A stretch of 64,000 nucleotides of DNA from Gilliamella sp. App6-5 (GCF_001690525.1 NZ_LZGT01000088.1:1-64000), one strand, 5' to 3'; positions 52,463-61,550 are shown, numbered from the stretch's first letter. Numbers and translations: made by a program. Notes: a model not told the origin generated them from the sequence alone.

Positions 52463-53842
52463 ATGATTGAGGATAGTTTGGTGGCGTCACATATTTTAGA
52501 TTTTTTAATTTTAGGCAATAACTTTGGTACAAGCGAAATGAGATCGATCTGGTCAGAGCAAAATCGCTTGCAAAAACAAGTAGAGGTCGAAGTCGCTTTA
52601 GCTAAAGCAGAAGGCGAGCTAGGCGTTATTCCAACCGAAGCAGCCAATGCAATCATAGCCAAAGCCGATGCATCTAAACTATCAATTGAACACATTGCCG
52701 AAGAAGCGGCAAAAGCCAAACACTCGTTAATGTCGACCATTAACGCACTACAAAAACAAGTCGGTGATGCCGGTCAATATATTCATTACGGAGCAACCAC
52801 ACAAGATATTGTCGATACCGCAACTGTTTTACAATTAAAACAATCATTTGCAGTCATTGAACGCGATAGTAAACAAGTGGCACTCGAACTAAAACGTTTA
52901 GCCAAACAGTATCAATATTTACCCATGGTTGGGCGTACACATGGCATGCAAGCACTTCCCACAACCTTTGGTTTTAAACTTGCGGTATGGTTAGATGAAT
53001 TTATTCGGCACTTACAACGTTTAAGCGAAATCAAACAACGGGTATTAGTTGGGAATATTAGTGGCGCAATTTGTACTTATGCATCAATGGGCAAGCTAGG
53101 ACCACAAGTAGAATCGCGAGCGTTAATGTTACTCGGACTAAATACCCCTAATATTGGTTGGCAAGCAGCTCGTGATCGTTTTTCTGAATATGCATCAGTC
53201 ATCGCACTAATCAGTGGCACATTAGGCAAAATAGGTAATGAATTTTATAACTTGATGCGTACTGAGATTAACGAAGTCGAAGAACCTTTCTCGGCAGGAA
53301 AAATTGGCTCAACCACCATGCCACATAAACGCAACCCAGCAGCATTAGAAGGTTTAGCCAGTTTGACGGCTCCACTTTTAAAAAGCGTCGCGTTAATTCA
53401 CGAATCAATGAAAGTTGAACATGAACGCGATGCCATGAGTTGGCGTGCCGAATGGATCGCACTACCCGAAATTAACCTTTACATTTCAGCGCAATTGCAA
53501 ACAGCCCTTGCCGTGCTTAAAGGTCTTAAAGTCAATGCTGATCGGATGTTGGCCAATTTATCACTGCAAAATGGCTTGCTGTTATCAGAAAAAGTGATGT
53601 TCGAAATCGGTAAGCGATTAGGCAAACAAACCGCTCATCAGCTAGTTTACCAAAGCGCCATGAAAGCGTTTGAACAAAATCGACCATTTAAAGAGATATT
53701 ATTAGAAGATCCAAGCTTGAACCAAATATTGACCGAATCGGAACTTGATACTTGGTTAGATCCAATTAACTATCTTGGCTCTGCTCCTGAAAAAGTAGCA
53801 CAAGTCATTCAATATGCTCAACAGTGTGGAGTATTAGCATGA
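52463..53842 (+). CDS. Aspartase/fumarase superfamily lyase, probable S-(2-succino) lyase (2SL)
   Basis: A 459-residue lyase. Superfamily landmarks: TTQDIVDTA (112-120), GRTHGMQALP with catalytic-type His160, and the mobile-loop signature GSTTMPHKRNP (282-292) with the catalytic Ser283. Such enzymes eliminate fumarate from a C-N or C-S bond. The downstream genes (acetyltransferase, amino acid ABC transporter, MmgE/PrpD) are the yxe set. In some yxe clusters a lyase of this superfamily replaces the YxeK monooxygenase and splits N-acetyl-S-(2-succino)cysteine. PurB or argininosuccinate lyase are less likely given the context. AGGA lies eight bases before the ATG. Confidence 0.78.
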   Translation: MIEDSLVASHILDFLILGNNFGTSEMRSIWSEQNRLQKQVEVEVALAKAEGELGVIPTEAANAIIAKADASKLSIEHIAEEAAKAKHSLMSTINALQKQVGDAGQYIHYGATTQDIVDTATVLQLKQSFAVIERDSKQVALELKRLAKQYQYLPMVGRTHGMQALPTTFGFKLAVWLDEFIRHLQRLSEIKQRVLVGNISGAICTYASMGKLGPQVESRALMLLGLNTPNIGWQAARDRFSEYASVIALISGTLGKIGNEFYNLMRTEINEVEEPFSAGKIGSTTMPHKRNPAALEGLASLTAPLLKSVALIHESMKVEHERDAMSWRAEWIALPEINLYISAQLQTALAVLKGLKVNADRMLANLSLQNGLLLSEKVMFEIGKRLGKQTAHQLVYQSAMKAFEQNRPFKEILLEDPSLNQILTESELDTWLDPINYLGSAPEKVAQVIQYAQQCGVLA

Positions 53843-54363
53843 GCTTTCGCTTAATGACTGATAAAGATATTCCAGCTTATCAGGCACTACTGCATAGTGC
53901 TTATCAAGCCACAACTGAATTAGGCATTCATTTTGCCGCAGCGACAGTCATGCAACCGCAGATTGCTGAGCATATTGCATCGAATGCCGTGTATCTATTT
54001 GAAAAAGATGATGAGCTACTATCAACCTTAAGCATTCGCTTTCCGTGGGGCAATAACCCAGGACCTTATGGGTTACCCCATTTAGGTTGGTTTGCAACCG
54101 ATCCACGTTATAAAGGTCAAGGCTATGGTAATGCATTATGGGATTTTGTTGAACAGCAAATTTTAATTAACCAACTAAAGTTACCCGCTGTCACGTTAGG
54201 CACTGCCGCAAATCATCCATGGCTTGCCCAAACGTATATGAATAAAGGTTATAAAAAAATAGGGCAAGCGGATTTAACACCCGATCATACCACGCTCTAT
54301 TTTGAAAAAATCTTAAATCATAAAAGCTATACCGAATGGAAAAAAAGGAGTAATAAACAATGA
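53839..54363 (+). CDS. GNAT N-acetyltransferase (YxeL-like)
   Basis: A 174-residue GNAT-fold acetyltransferase with the acetyl-CoA loop YKGQGYGNAL (91-100) and a central beta-bulge GLPHLGWFATDP before it. The ATG at 53839 overlaps the lyase stop (ATGA). In B. subtilis, YxeL N-acetylates S-(2-succino)cysteine as the first step of its breakdown, and the purified lyases of this pathway prefer the acetylated substrate. The assignment rests on neighbourhood and length, since GNAT sequences diverge widely. Confidence 0.75.
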   Translation: MSFRLMTDKDIPAYQALLHSAYQATTELGIHFAAATVMQPQIAEHIASNAVYLFEKDDELLSTLSIRFPWGNNPGPYGLPHLGWFATDPRYKGQGYGNALWDFVEQQILINQLKLPAVTLGTAANHPWLAQTYMNKGYKKIGQADLTPDHTTLYFEKILNHKSYTEWKKRSNKQ

Positions 54364-55142
54364 AAAAAATAACCTCGTTACTATCCGCACTTTTATTAAC
54401 TAGCCTAACCTTAATGGGTTGCGATAATCAATCCAACCATCAAGCCATAGAGCAAAATATTATTAAAGTGGGTTCTACAGGACAGAGCTACCCAAACGGT
54501 TATAAACAAGATGGCAATTTAGTCGGATTTGATGTTGAGGTTACCGAAGCGATTGCCAAAGAATTAGGCTATAAAGTCGAATGGGTCATTGCGGAATTTG
54601 GTGGATTGATGGGACAATTTGATACCGGGCGATTAGATACCATTGCCAATGCGGTTGCAATTACACCTGCTCGTCAAGACAAATATGATTTTTCGAACAC
54701 CTATAGCTTTTATGGTAGCCAAATTGTGACTCACAAAGATAACAATGATATCAATCAATTAACTGATTTTAAAGGCAAAACTATTGCGGGTGTGCTAGGC
54801 TCAAATCATATAAACAATCTAAAAAAAGCCTTTCCTAACAATGAAATTGCCATCAAGACCTATGAAACGCGAGATGGCGCAATGTATGACACGGAGTATC
54901 AACGAGTTGATGGTTATGTCAATTCAAAACCGATATTACTGGCTGAAATTAAGCGTAAAAATCTACCGTTCAAATTAGTCGGTGAACCCATTACTATTGA
55001 GCAAGTCGCATTTCCATTTAGTAAAGATGAAAAAGGTCAAGCACTGCGTAAAAAATTCAATCAAGCCATCGAAAAGTTACGCACTAATGGCATATTGAAA
55101 AATCTGGCAATTAAATATTTTGGCGAAGATATTACCTTATGA
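54360..55142 (+). CDS. Amino acid ABC transporter substrate-binding lipoprotein (YxeM-like)
   Basis: A 260-residue family-3 solute-binding protein. A signal peptide with lipobox LMGC places the lipidated Cys at residue 21. The mature part has VGFDVEVTEAIAKELGYKVEW near 55 and ANAVAITPARQDKYDFSNTY near 98, typical of polar amino acid or cystine binders. ATGA overlaps join it to the acetyltransferase before and the permease after. Probable ligand: S-(2-succino)cysteine or a related thioether amino acid. Confidence 0.88.
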   Translation: MKKITSLLSALLLTSLTLMGCDNQSNHQAIEQNIIKVGSTGQSYPNGYKQDGNLVGFDVEVTEAIAKELGYKVEWVIAEFGGLMGQFDTGRLDTIANAVAITPARQDKYDFSNTYSFYGSQIVTHKDNNDINQLTDFKGKTIAGVLGSNHINNLKKAFPNNEIAIKTYETRDGAMYDTEYQRVDGYVNSKPILLAEIKRKNLPFKLVGEPITIEQVAFPFSKDEKGQALRKKFNQAIEKLRTNGILKNLAIKYFGEDITL

Positions 55143-55810
55143 ATTTTAATGTAAACTATTTTTTAAGTGTGTTTCCGCAGATATTGCCTTATCTGCCGGT
55201 TACCCTTTTTATTACCATCGTATCGATTATGTTTGCCATTATATTAGGGCTAGCGATTGCATTATTGCGTAGCAATAAAATAATCATTATCGATACTCTT
55301 TTTGCACTATTTATATCTCTGTTTCGAGGAATACCATCCGTTGTTTTACTGTTTATTATTTATTACGGATTACCGCAGATTTTTCCTGTTTTAAAACAAA
55401 TGGGGGCAACAACGGCAGCCATTATCTGCTTTAGTTTAAAATATTCATCCTATTTAGCCGAAATTTTCCGAGCAAGTCTAGAGTCCGTTGATCACGGGCA
55501 GAAAGAAGCGGGGCTAACAGTGGGGTTAAGTAAAATACAAGTTTATCGCGGTATTATACTGCCTCAAGCCATGGTTAATGCCTTACCCAACACCGGTAAT
55601 ATGTTCATCTCATTACTTAAAGATTCGTCTGTCGCCTTTTTTGTTGGCGTGCAAGAACTATTAGCAGCCGGAAAAATGTTAACCGCTAACTCATTCCTTT
55701 ACTTTGAAACCTATTTAGCTGTAGGCATTGTTTACTGGTTGACTGTAGTTATCTATTCTTGGATACAAAAACAGCTAGAACAGAAACTCACTGTACCCTA
55801 TCATCGTTAA
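55139..55810 (+). CDS. Amino acid ABC transporter permease (YxeN-like)
   Basis: A 223-residue HisM/GlnP-type permease with about five transmembrane helices. The EAA loop is EIFRASLESVDHGQKEAGLTVGLSK near residues 102-126. The start overlaps the previous stop as ATGA. Only one permease gene is present, so it presumably forms a homodimer. Confidence 0.92.
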   Translation: MNFNVNYFLSVFPQILPYLPVTLFITIVSIMFAIILGLAIALLRSNKIIIIDTLFALFISLFRGIPSVVLLFIIYYGLPQIFPVLKQMGATTAAIICFSLKYSSYLAEIFRASLESVDHGQKEAGLTVGLSKIQVYRGIILPQAMVNALPNTGNMFISLLKDSSVAFFVGVQELLAAGKMLTANSFLYFETYLAVGIVYWLTVVIYSWIQKQLEQKLTVPYHR

Positions 55811-55821
55811 GGAGAAGTGTT

Positions 55822-56574
55822 ATGATTACGGTATCACATTTATCTAAACGCTTTGCTAATAATGAAGTCTTAAAAGAGATCAACCTAAACATCAAACAAG
55901 GTGAGGTGGTTGCAATTATTGGACCTTCGGGATCAGGTAAATCGACCTTATTACGTTGCTTAAATTTATTAGAAAAACCGAACAACGGTACCATTCAAAT
56001 TGGCACAGCAATACTAGATGCTAAACATTATAGTAATAAAGAAGAAACCCATTTACGCAAGCAATCTGCAATGGTCTTTCAACACTACAACTTATTTAAA
56101 AATAAAACCGCATTAGAAAATATCACCTATCCATTAATTGTTGGACAAAAGAAAGATAAAAAAGAGGCCGAACAACTTGGCCTAGCATTATTAGAACGCG
56201 TTGGTATGTTATCCTACTCCACACAATATCCCATCACCTTATCTGGTGGTCAGCAACAGCGTGTTGCTATCGCAAGAGCACTTGCGGTCAGACCCAAAGT
56301 ATTATTATTTGATGAACCAACATCCGCACTCGATCCCGAACGTGTACACGAAGTACTACAAGTCATGCTACAGCTAGCCAAAGAACATATCACAATGATT
56401 ATCGTGACCCACGAAATGGAGTTTGCTAAGTATGTTGCAGACCGAGTTATCTTTATGGCAGATGGCGTAATTGTTGAAGAAGGGCCTGCAAAATCAATAA
56501 TTGATAATCCACAAAATGAAATAACACAACGTTTTTTACGCCAATTGACTGATGAAATTGATTTTGAAATTTAA
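55822..56574 (+). CDS. Amino acid ABC transporter ATP-binding protein (YxeO-like)
   Basis: A 250-residue ATPase of the polar amino acid uptake type (GlnQ/TcyC). Walker A GPSGSGKST near 33, Q-loop MVFQHYNLF, signature LSGGQQQRVAIARAL near 139, Walker B VLLFDEPTSALDPE near 163. The ATG at 55822 was chosen for its strong AAGGAGAAG site; upstream in-frame codons lie inside the permease gene. Last plus-strand gene of the operon. Confidence 0.94.
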   Translation: MITVSHLSKRFANNEVLKEINLNIKQGEVVAIIGPSGSGKSTLLRCLNLLEKPNNGTIQIGTAILDAKHYSNKEETHLRKQSAMVFQHYNLFKNKTALENITYPLIVGQKKDKKEAEQLGLALLERVGMLSYSTQYPITLSGGQQQRVAIARALAVRPKVLLFDEPTSALDPERVHEVLQVMLQLAKEHITMIIVTHEMEFAKYVADRVIFMADGVIVEEGPAKSIIDNPQNEITQRFLRQLTDEIDFEI

Positions 56575-56615
56575 CGATTAAAAACTGACTTAACCATAAA
56601 ATTAATTTTTAATTG

Positions 56616-57974
56616 TTAAAGCGTCAAAAGATGTGACAATAAAAATGTATGCAAATCTAAACCGATCGCAAGCGCACGAATATCTTTCAATAAATTATCC
56701 GCTGTCTTTTGGTCTCCTACGGCTTTGACCAGCTTCAATGATAATTCGCGCTGACTGTATGGATTTTTTGGCGAACCTTTTGGAATATCAATTCGTTGGA
56801 TCAACTTTTCGCCGGTGCGATTAAGAATTTCAACAACAACATAACGTTTATTATACGCCTGTGGATGGGGCATAAGTTGTATTTGATAGCTACGTTTCAT
56901 CTTCTGCATCAATTGTTTTATGCCATTTGAAATTGGTTTTACAGAAAACTGTTCAAAACTAAGTGGCAATCCTAAAAGGGTTAATGCTAAAACATACTCA
57001 GCCGAAAAACACCCTTGTTCAGCAAACAAAGGCGTTTGATAAATTAACGCGGCATCACTTTGTGGTGGAGAAAAAAAGATAGTAATACGCTCAATCTTAT
57101 CAACACTAAAGTTAGCATTTCGATAAAGCAATTGCCCCGCATCAGCAATATAAGCTGCAGCCGAACAATAAGAATAATTTTTAAACCATAATCCGGGATC
57201 AACAATCTTCCAAGTTTTGCCCCAACGACTTAAATCAAAATGCGTATTACCTTGCCCATAAATAGCCAAAAAACCTAATTTATCATCTAAAAAATCCTGA
57301 TCGGCATGTATACCCGCTCTTAACCATTCAACCGATTGTATGGCATGCTCGGCTGCGAGCCCAGCATGCAGAAACTTAATCGGCGTACCCATTAACAAAC
57401 GCATTCCCGATGCTTGAGTCGCAGCTAACGTTAATGCTTGTGATAAAAAAGGTTCATCATAGAGATAACAAATAGCCGCAGTCGCAGCAATCCCGCCTAA
57501 AGTCATGGTTGTATGCCAACCTTTTTCATAATGCTGTGGATTGACGCTTTGCCCCAATAAAGCCATCACTTCAATACCAATCACATAAGCCGTTAAAAAA
57601 CGCCGACCATCAATCTTTTGCTCAGTCTTATCGAATCGAACACTTGCAATGAGTGCGGATAAAATAACGGCAGATGGGTGACCTCGAACATCTGAATGTA
57701 CATCATCATAATCTAAACAATGCGCTTGAAAACCATTAAATAGCGCTGCTTGCCTTGCACTAGCTAACTTTTTTTGACCAATTAGCCAAGCTCTCGCATT
57801 TCCACCTTCATCCGCTATCCATGCTAGCAATTTATAAACATCATCTTCATGGCAAGCTTGTAAAGCGCAAGCAAAATAATCCGTTACCCCATTGATAGCA
57901 CAATTAATAACTTGTGGGTCACTGATTATTGGCGTATTTTGGATTAAAAAACTTAACTGTTGACCTAAATTCAT
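56616..57974 (-). CDS. MmgE/PrpD family protein (YxeQ-like)
   Basis: A 452-residue MmgE/PrpD protein. Family marks: AHCLDYDDVHSDVRGHPSAVILSALIA near residues 84-110 and KGWHTTMTLGGIAATAA near 150. Relatives include 2-methylcitrate dehydratase and iminodisuccinate epimerase, which also works next to an aspartase-type lyase. YxeQ of B. subtilis belongs here. I infer an epimerase for the succinyl carbon, because spontaneous succination gives both stereoisomers. It faces the lyase operon (41 bp between stops), so it needs its own promoter in 57975-58201. Confidence 0.82.
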   Translation of the reverse strand: MNLGQQLSFLIQNTPIISDPQVINCAINGVTDYFACALQACHEDDVYKLLAWIADEGGNARAWLIGQKKLASARQAALFNGFQAHCLDYDDVHSDVRGHPSAVILSALIASVRFDKTEQKIDGRRFLTAYVIGIEVMALLGQSVNPQHYEKGWHTTMTLGGIAATAAICYLYDEPFLSQALTLAATQASGMRLLMGTPIKFLHAGLAAEHAIQSVEWLRAGIHADQDFLDDKLGFLAIYGQGNTHFDLSRWGKTWKIVDPGLWFKNYSYCSAAAYIADAGQLLYRNANFSVDKIERITIFFSPPQSDAALIYQTPLFAEQGCFSAEYVLALTLLGLPLSFEQFSVKPISNGIKQLMQKMKRSYQIQLMPHPQAYNKRYVVVEILNRTGEKLIQRIDIPKGSPKNPYSQRELSLKLVKAVGDQKTADNLLKDIRALAIGLDLHTFLLSHLLTL

Positions 57975-58201
57975 GCAAAACTCTCAAACTAAGCAAATAC
58001 GATAAGCGATTAGGAAAATTAGTTTACTTCGAGATAACTAAAATAACCTATCATTAGCTATAAGTTAAAGACTATGTAGTTATATTCTAATAACCCAAAA
58101 TCATAATGCGTTAGTCATTAATATAATCATTTGGTGCGATTATTTTATATGTTAAAATGGTTTCAACAAAAACAATCAAATCAAAAATTTAACATCTCAT
58201 T

Positions 58202-58687
58202 ATGTCAACTTGTTATATCGCCTTAGGCAGTAACCTTGAAGATCCATTGGCGCAAGCCAATCGTGCAATTGCAGCATTAAAGCAGCTACCTAACACGACT
58301 GTTTTGGATATTTCCCCTTTTTATCGCAGTAAGCCACTTGGTCCACAAGATCAAAATGATTATCTTAATGCCGTCATTAAATTGACGACAAACCTATCGC
58401 CAATAGTCCTGCTGGATGAACTGCAAACCATTGAAAAAGCGCAAGGTCGGGTACGCAAAGACAATCGTTGGGGAGCAAGAACCTTAGATCTCGATATTTT
58501 ATTGTATGATGATTTAGTCATACAGAGTGAAAGGCTAACAATCCCTCATTATCATATGAAAAATAGGGAGTTTGTACTCTACCCTTTATTTGATATTGCC
58601 CCTAATCTTATTTTACCCGACAACGATAAGTTAAAAGATTTAGTTGCCAAATGTCCCAAAAATGATTTGAAAATGTGGAATATTTAA
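58202..58687 (+). CDS. folK: 2-amino-4-hydroxy-6-hydroxymethyldihydropteridine pyrophosphokinase
   Basis: Folate pathway kinase that pyrophosphorylates the pterin. It has 161 residues (E. coli 159). CYIALGSNLEDP is at the N-terminus, YRSKPLGPQDQNDYLNAV near 40, and RWGARTLDLDILLYDD near 88 carries the two Mg-binding Asp residues. It is divergent from the MmgE/PrpD gene. In E. coli it follows pcnB; no pcnB is seen here. Confidence 0.97.
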   Translation: MSTCYIALGSNLEDPLAQANRAIAALKQLPNTTVLDISPFYRSKPLGPQDQNDYLNAVIKLTTNLSPIVLLDELQTIEKAQGRVRKDNRWGARTLDLDILLYDDLVIQSERLTIPHYHMKNREFVLYPLFDIAPNLILPDNDKLKDLVAKCPKNDLKMWNI

Positions 58688-58822
58688 TTATTTTTATCAA
58701 TAACAATCGGTTACATTATTTTTTTATCTAAAGTAAAAAAAAATGATAAAAAAATTTTGCCAATGGCTGAATTATTGCTATAGTTTAGCGCTTTCAAATA
58801 ATCTGTACTTAAGGGGATTGCT

Positions 58823-59278
58823 GTGAAAAAGGAACAAAAAGTAAATACATCTTCTCTTAGCCTGCTTTCAATTGCTGGGCTTGAGCCATATAAAGAGGCA
58901 CAAGGTGAGGAGTACATGAACCCTAAGCAATTGAAACATTTTAAACTTATTTTAGAAGCTTGGCTTGCTCAACTACAAGGTGAAATGGGTAAAACAGTTA
59001 CTCACATGCAAGATGAAGCAGCGAATTTTCCAGATCCAGCTGACCGGGCAACGCAAGAAGAAGAGTTCAGCCTTGAATTACGCGCTCGAGATAGAGAAAG
59101 AAGACTGATTAAAAAAATTGAAAAAACGTTAAAGAAAATCGAATCAGACGATTTTGGCTATTGTGAATCTTGTGGTGTTGAAATTGGTATCCGTCGCTTA
59201 GAAGCAAGACCAACAGCAGATTTATGTATCGATTGTAAAACGCTTGCGGAACTGCGCGAAAAACAGATGGGCATGTAA
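58823..59278 (+). CDS. dksA: RNA polymerase-binding factor DksA
   Basis: Secondary-channel factor that acts with ppGpp to down-regulate rRNA promoters such as the rrn promoters at the left end of this window. The 151 residues equal E. coli DksA. The coiled-coil tip [12 protein letters not shown] keeps both acidic residues, and the zinc finger has CESCG and CIDC. Start is GTG, after AAGGGG. It lies 34 bp before gluQ. Confidence 0.98.
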   Translation: MKKEQKVNTSSLSLLSIAGLEPYKEAQGEEYMNPKQLKHFKLILEAWLAQLQGEMGKTVTHMQDEAANFPDPADRATQEEEFSLELRARDRERRLIKKIEKTLKKIESDDFGYCESCGVEIGIRRLEARPTADLCIDCKTLAELREKQMGM

Positions 59279-59312
59279 CGCCAGTTTCATCTATCATTCT
59301 CAAATTAGACCT

Positions 59313-60203
59313 ATGCATTACATCGGTCGTTTTGCCCCTTCACCATCAGGACCATTACATTTTGGTTCGTTGGTTACAGCGCTTGGGAGTTATCTCCAAG
59401 CTAAATCTTGCCTCGGTAAATGGCTGGTTCGTATTGAAGATATCGACCCACCACGAGAAGTCAAAGGGGCATCATCACTAATATTAAAAACCCTTGAAGC
59501 GCTAAATCTATATTGGGATGATGCGGTTTTATACCAATCATCGTGCAACGAACGTTACCAAGCTATTTTACAAACGCTCATTGATAATCAACAGGCCTAT
59601 TATTGTGATTGTACTAGACGGCGAATTCAAAGTCTGGCAAATGGTATTTATGATGGTTTTTGTCGTGAACGGCATTTATCTATTAAGAATAAACAGCAGT
59701 TTGCGATCCGTTTAAAACAAAATCACCCTATTTTTCAATTTACAGATCAAATTCGTGGTCTACAAACCGTTGAAAAAGCTAGCGCCCAAGAAGATTTTAT
59801 TATTCATCGTAAAGCTGGCTTATTTGCCTATAATTTAGTGGTGGTATTAGATGATCATCAGCAAGGCATTACTGAAATTGTGCGAGGTGCGGATTTATTA
59901 CCAGTCACTGCTAAACAAATCTCACTGTATCAACTGTTCGGCTTTCCTGTGCCAAGCTACTGCCATTTACCGCTAGTACTCGATAACAACGGCAATAAAC
60001 TATCAAAACAAAACCATGCAAACCCGATTGATTTAAACAATCTTAAAGCATTAACCGTTCAAGCTCTGCAATTTTTAGGGCAATGTGTACCAAAAGATTG
60101 GCAAGATGCCACACAACAACAACTTTTAGATTGGGCAATACAGCATTGGCAACTGATGAATATACCAAAACAAAATACCCAATTATCCACCAATATAGGA
60201 TAA
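59313..60203 (+). CDS. gluQ: Glutamyl-Q tRNA(Asp) synthetase
   Basis: Truncated GluRS paralogue that glutamylates queuosine of tRNA-Asp. The protein has 296 residues (E. coli 308). It has the class I signature GRFAPSPSGPLHFGSL at the N-terminus, zinc motif YYCDCTRRR with later Cys in YDGFCRERH, and KLSKQNH as the KMSKS loop. It lacks an anticodon-binding domain, as the family does. The ATG at 59313 gives MHYIGRFAPSPSG; longer frames overlap dksA. The last 21 bases overlap moaA on the other strand. Confidence 0.96.
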   Translation: MHYIGRFAPSPSGPLHFGSLVTALGSYLQAKSCLGKWLVRIEDIDPPREVKGASSLILKTLEALNLYWDDAVLYQSSCNERYQAILQTLIDNQQAYYCDCTRRRIQSLANGIYDGFCRERHLSIKNKQQFAIRLKQNHPIFQFTDQIRGLQTVEKASAQEDFIIHRKAGLFAYNLVVVLDDHQQGITEIVRGADLLPVTAKQISLYQLFGFPVPSYCHLPLVLDNNGNKLSKQNHANPIDLNNLKALTVQALQFLGQCVPKDWQDATQQQLLDWAIQHWQLMNIPKQNTQLSTNIG

Positions 60204-61157
60204 ATTAGGCGTAATACCGACATTATGAGCATGTAGCAGATGTTTTTCTGGTTTGATCATTAGCGAAGAAAAGATTCTTGCAATTAATTGTTGCTTTTGC
60301 GCTGGACTTTGGAGCAAATCACGCAAATCAACCGCAGCCTCACCAAATAAACAATAATGTAATTGTCCAATGGATGATACGCGCAATCGATTACAACTTT
60401 TACAAAAATCTTTTGAATACGGCATAATCAGTCCAATTTTACCTTGATAGTCGCTATGAACATAAACTTTAGCTGGACCTGATAGCGGATTTCTAGATTG
60501 CAATTGCCAACCCTGTGCAATTAGCTTTGTTTCAATCAAACTACCGGACTGGTGATAACGATTAAACACATCAAAGCTTTCGCCTGTTTCCATAAGTTCA
60601 ATAAAACGTAATTCGACTGGTCGACATTTAATCCATGACAAATAATCATCTAAATTATCATTTATGTTTTTCATCAAGACGGTATTAATTTTGACTTTTT
60701 TTATACCCACTTCTAATGATCTGTCCACACATTGTATTAGTTCTTTAAGCTTATCTTGACCGGTAATTAATTTAAATAAATGCGGAGACAGACTATCAAT
60801 ACTAATATTGATCGCATTCAAACCTGCGTCATGCCAATGATGAATATTTTTTAATAAACGAGAACCATTGGTTGTCATAGCCAGTTCGTTCACACTTGGA
60901 TAAGCAGAGATGATCGACAAAATATCCATAAAATCGCGACGCAAAGTAGGTTCGCCACCTGTTAACCGAATTTTGCGTACACCAAGCTCCGTAAATGTTG
61001 CAACAACATGATTAATCTCACTGAGCGACAAAAATTTATGAGCCTTATTAGGTCGATAACCATTGGGTAAACAGTACTGACACTGAAAATTACACAATTC
61101 GGTAATCGACAAACGCAGATATTGAAATCGACGCTGATAATTATCAACTAATTGCAT
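60183..61157 (-). CDS. moaA: GTP 3',8-cyclase MoaA
   Basis: Radical SAM enzyme that, with MoaC, makes cyclic pyranopterin for the molybdenum cofactor. It has 324 residues (E. coli 329). The radical SAM cluster ligands are Cys22, Cys26, Cys29, with a GGEPTLR SAM motif near 67. A second cluster site, CKSCNRLR plus a later Cys in HYCLFG, lies in the C-terminal part, and the protein ends in the conserved Gly-Gly tail. No other moa gene lies in the window. A Moco riboswitch precedes it. Confidence 0.96.
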   Translation of the reverse strand: MQLVDNYQRRFQYLRLSITELCNFQCQYCLPNGYRPNKAHKFLSLSEINHVVATFTELGVRKIRLTGGEPTLRRDFMDILSIISAYPSVNELAMTTNGSRLLKNIHHWHDAGLNAINISIDSLSPHLFKLITGQDKLKELIQCVDRSLEVGIKKVKINTVLMKNINDNLDDYLSWIKCRPVELRFIELMETGESFDVFNRYHQSGSLIETKLIAQGWQLQSRNPLSGPAKVYVHSDYQGKIGLIMPYSKDFCKSCNRLRVSSIGQLHYCLFGEAAVDLRDLLQSPAQKQQLIARIFSSLMIKPEKHLLHAHNVGITPNLSYIGG

Positions 61158-61165
61158 ATATATTA

Positions 61166-61280
61166 AACACCTTATCCAAATCGGGAAGCATAGCCATTTC
61201 TGTGCTATACCGCGGCTAATCCACCCTATGAAACAAACATTTCACTTAGGCAAAAGAGCTTCAGAGTTTGATTCAGTCTA
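61166..61280 (-). promoter_or_regulatory. Moco (molybdenum cofactor) riboswitch upstream of moaA
   Basis: Read on the minus strand, the region just before moaA contains CAGAAATGGCTATGCTTCCCG followed by ATTTGGATAAGGTGT. This matches the E. coli moaA Moco-RNA end (GAAGAAAUGACUUCGCCUCCCG, then UCUGGAAAGGUGU) in both order and paired arms. The 5' half with GCCTAAGTGAAATG fits the opposite arm. AAGGTG doubles as the Shine-Dalgarno, so cofactor binding would block translation. Boundaries are approximate. Confidence 0.8.
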
Positions 61281-61478
61281 GCATAGGCTGTATTTTTTGA
61301 CTATGAGCAAATTGATTTTTATAAAGTATCTATTTATTGAATACTTAAACCGGTAACGCTTTCCTAAAATAACAACGTCAAAACAAAAAAAGTTTCTATA
61401 AAAATCGTTCAGGTAGTGCCTTGATTTTATTTAAGCTTTACATAATTATTTTTAATAAAATCAATTTATTATAGAGGA

Positions 61479-61550
61479 GGTTGGGGTTCGGATGTTATCA
61501 CTGATGTTAATGATTCCCTTCCAAAAGGTCAAAACGTCCGAAACCTAACT
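61479..61550 (+). repeat. Long imperfect stem-loop between moaA and galU
   Basis: Arms 61479-61496 and 61533-61550 pair over 18 positions in plus-strand RNA, with three G-U pairs and a single mismatch, around a 36-nt loop. On the minus strand the wobbles become A-C mismatches, so the structure is stronger as a plus-strand transcript. It ends 17 bp from the galU stop. No gene is read rightward here. Confidence 0.6.

Noticed and set aside
52463-53842. Adenylosuccinate lyase PurB
   Set aside because: The superfamily signature fits, but the operon of acetyltransferase plus amino acid transporter and the MmgE/PrpD neighbour point to a catabolic lyase rather than purine synthesis.
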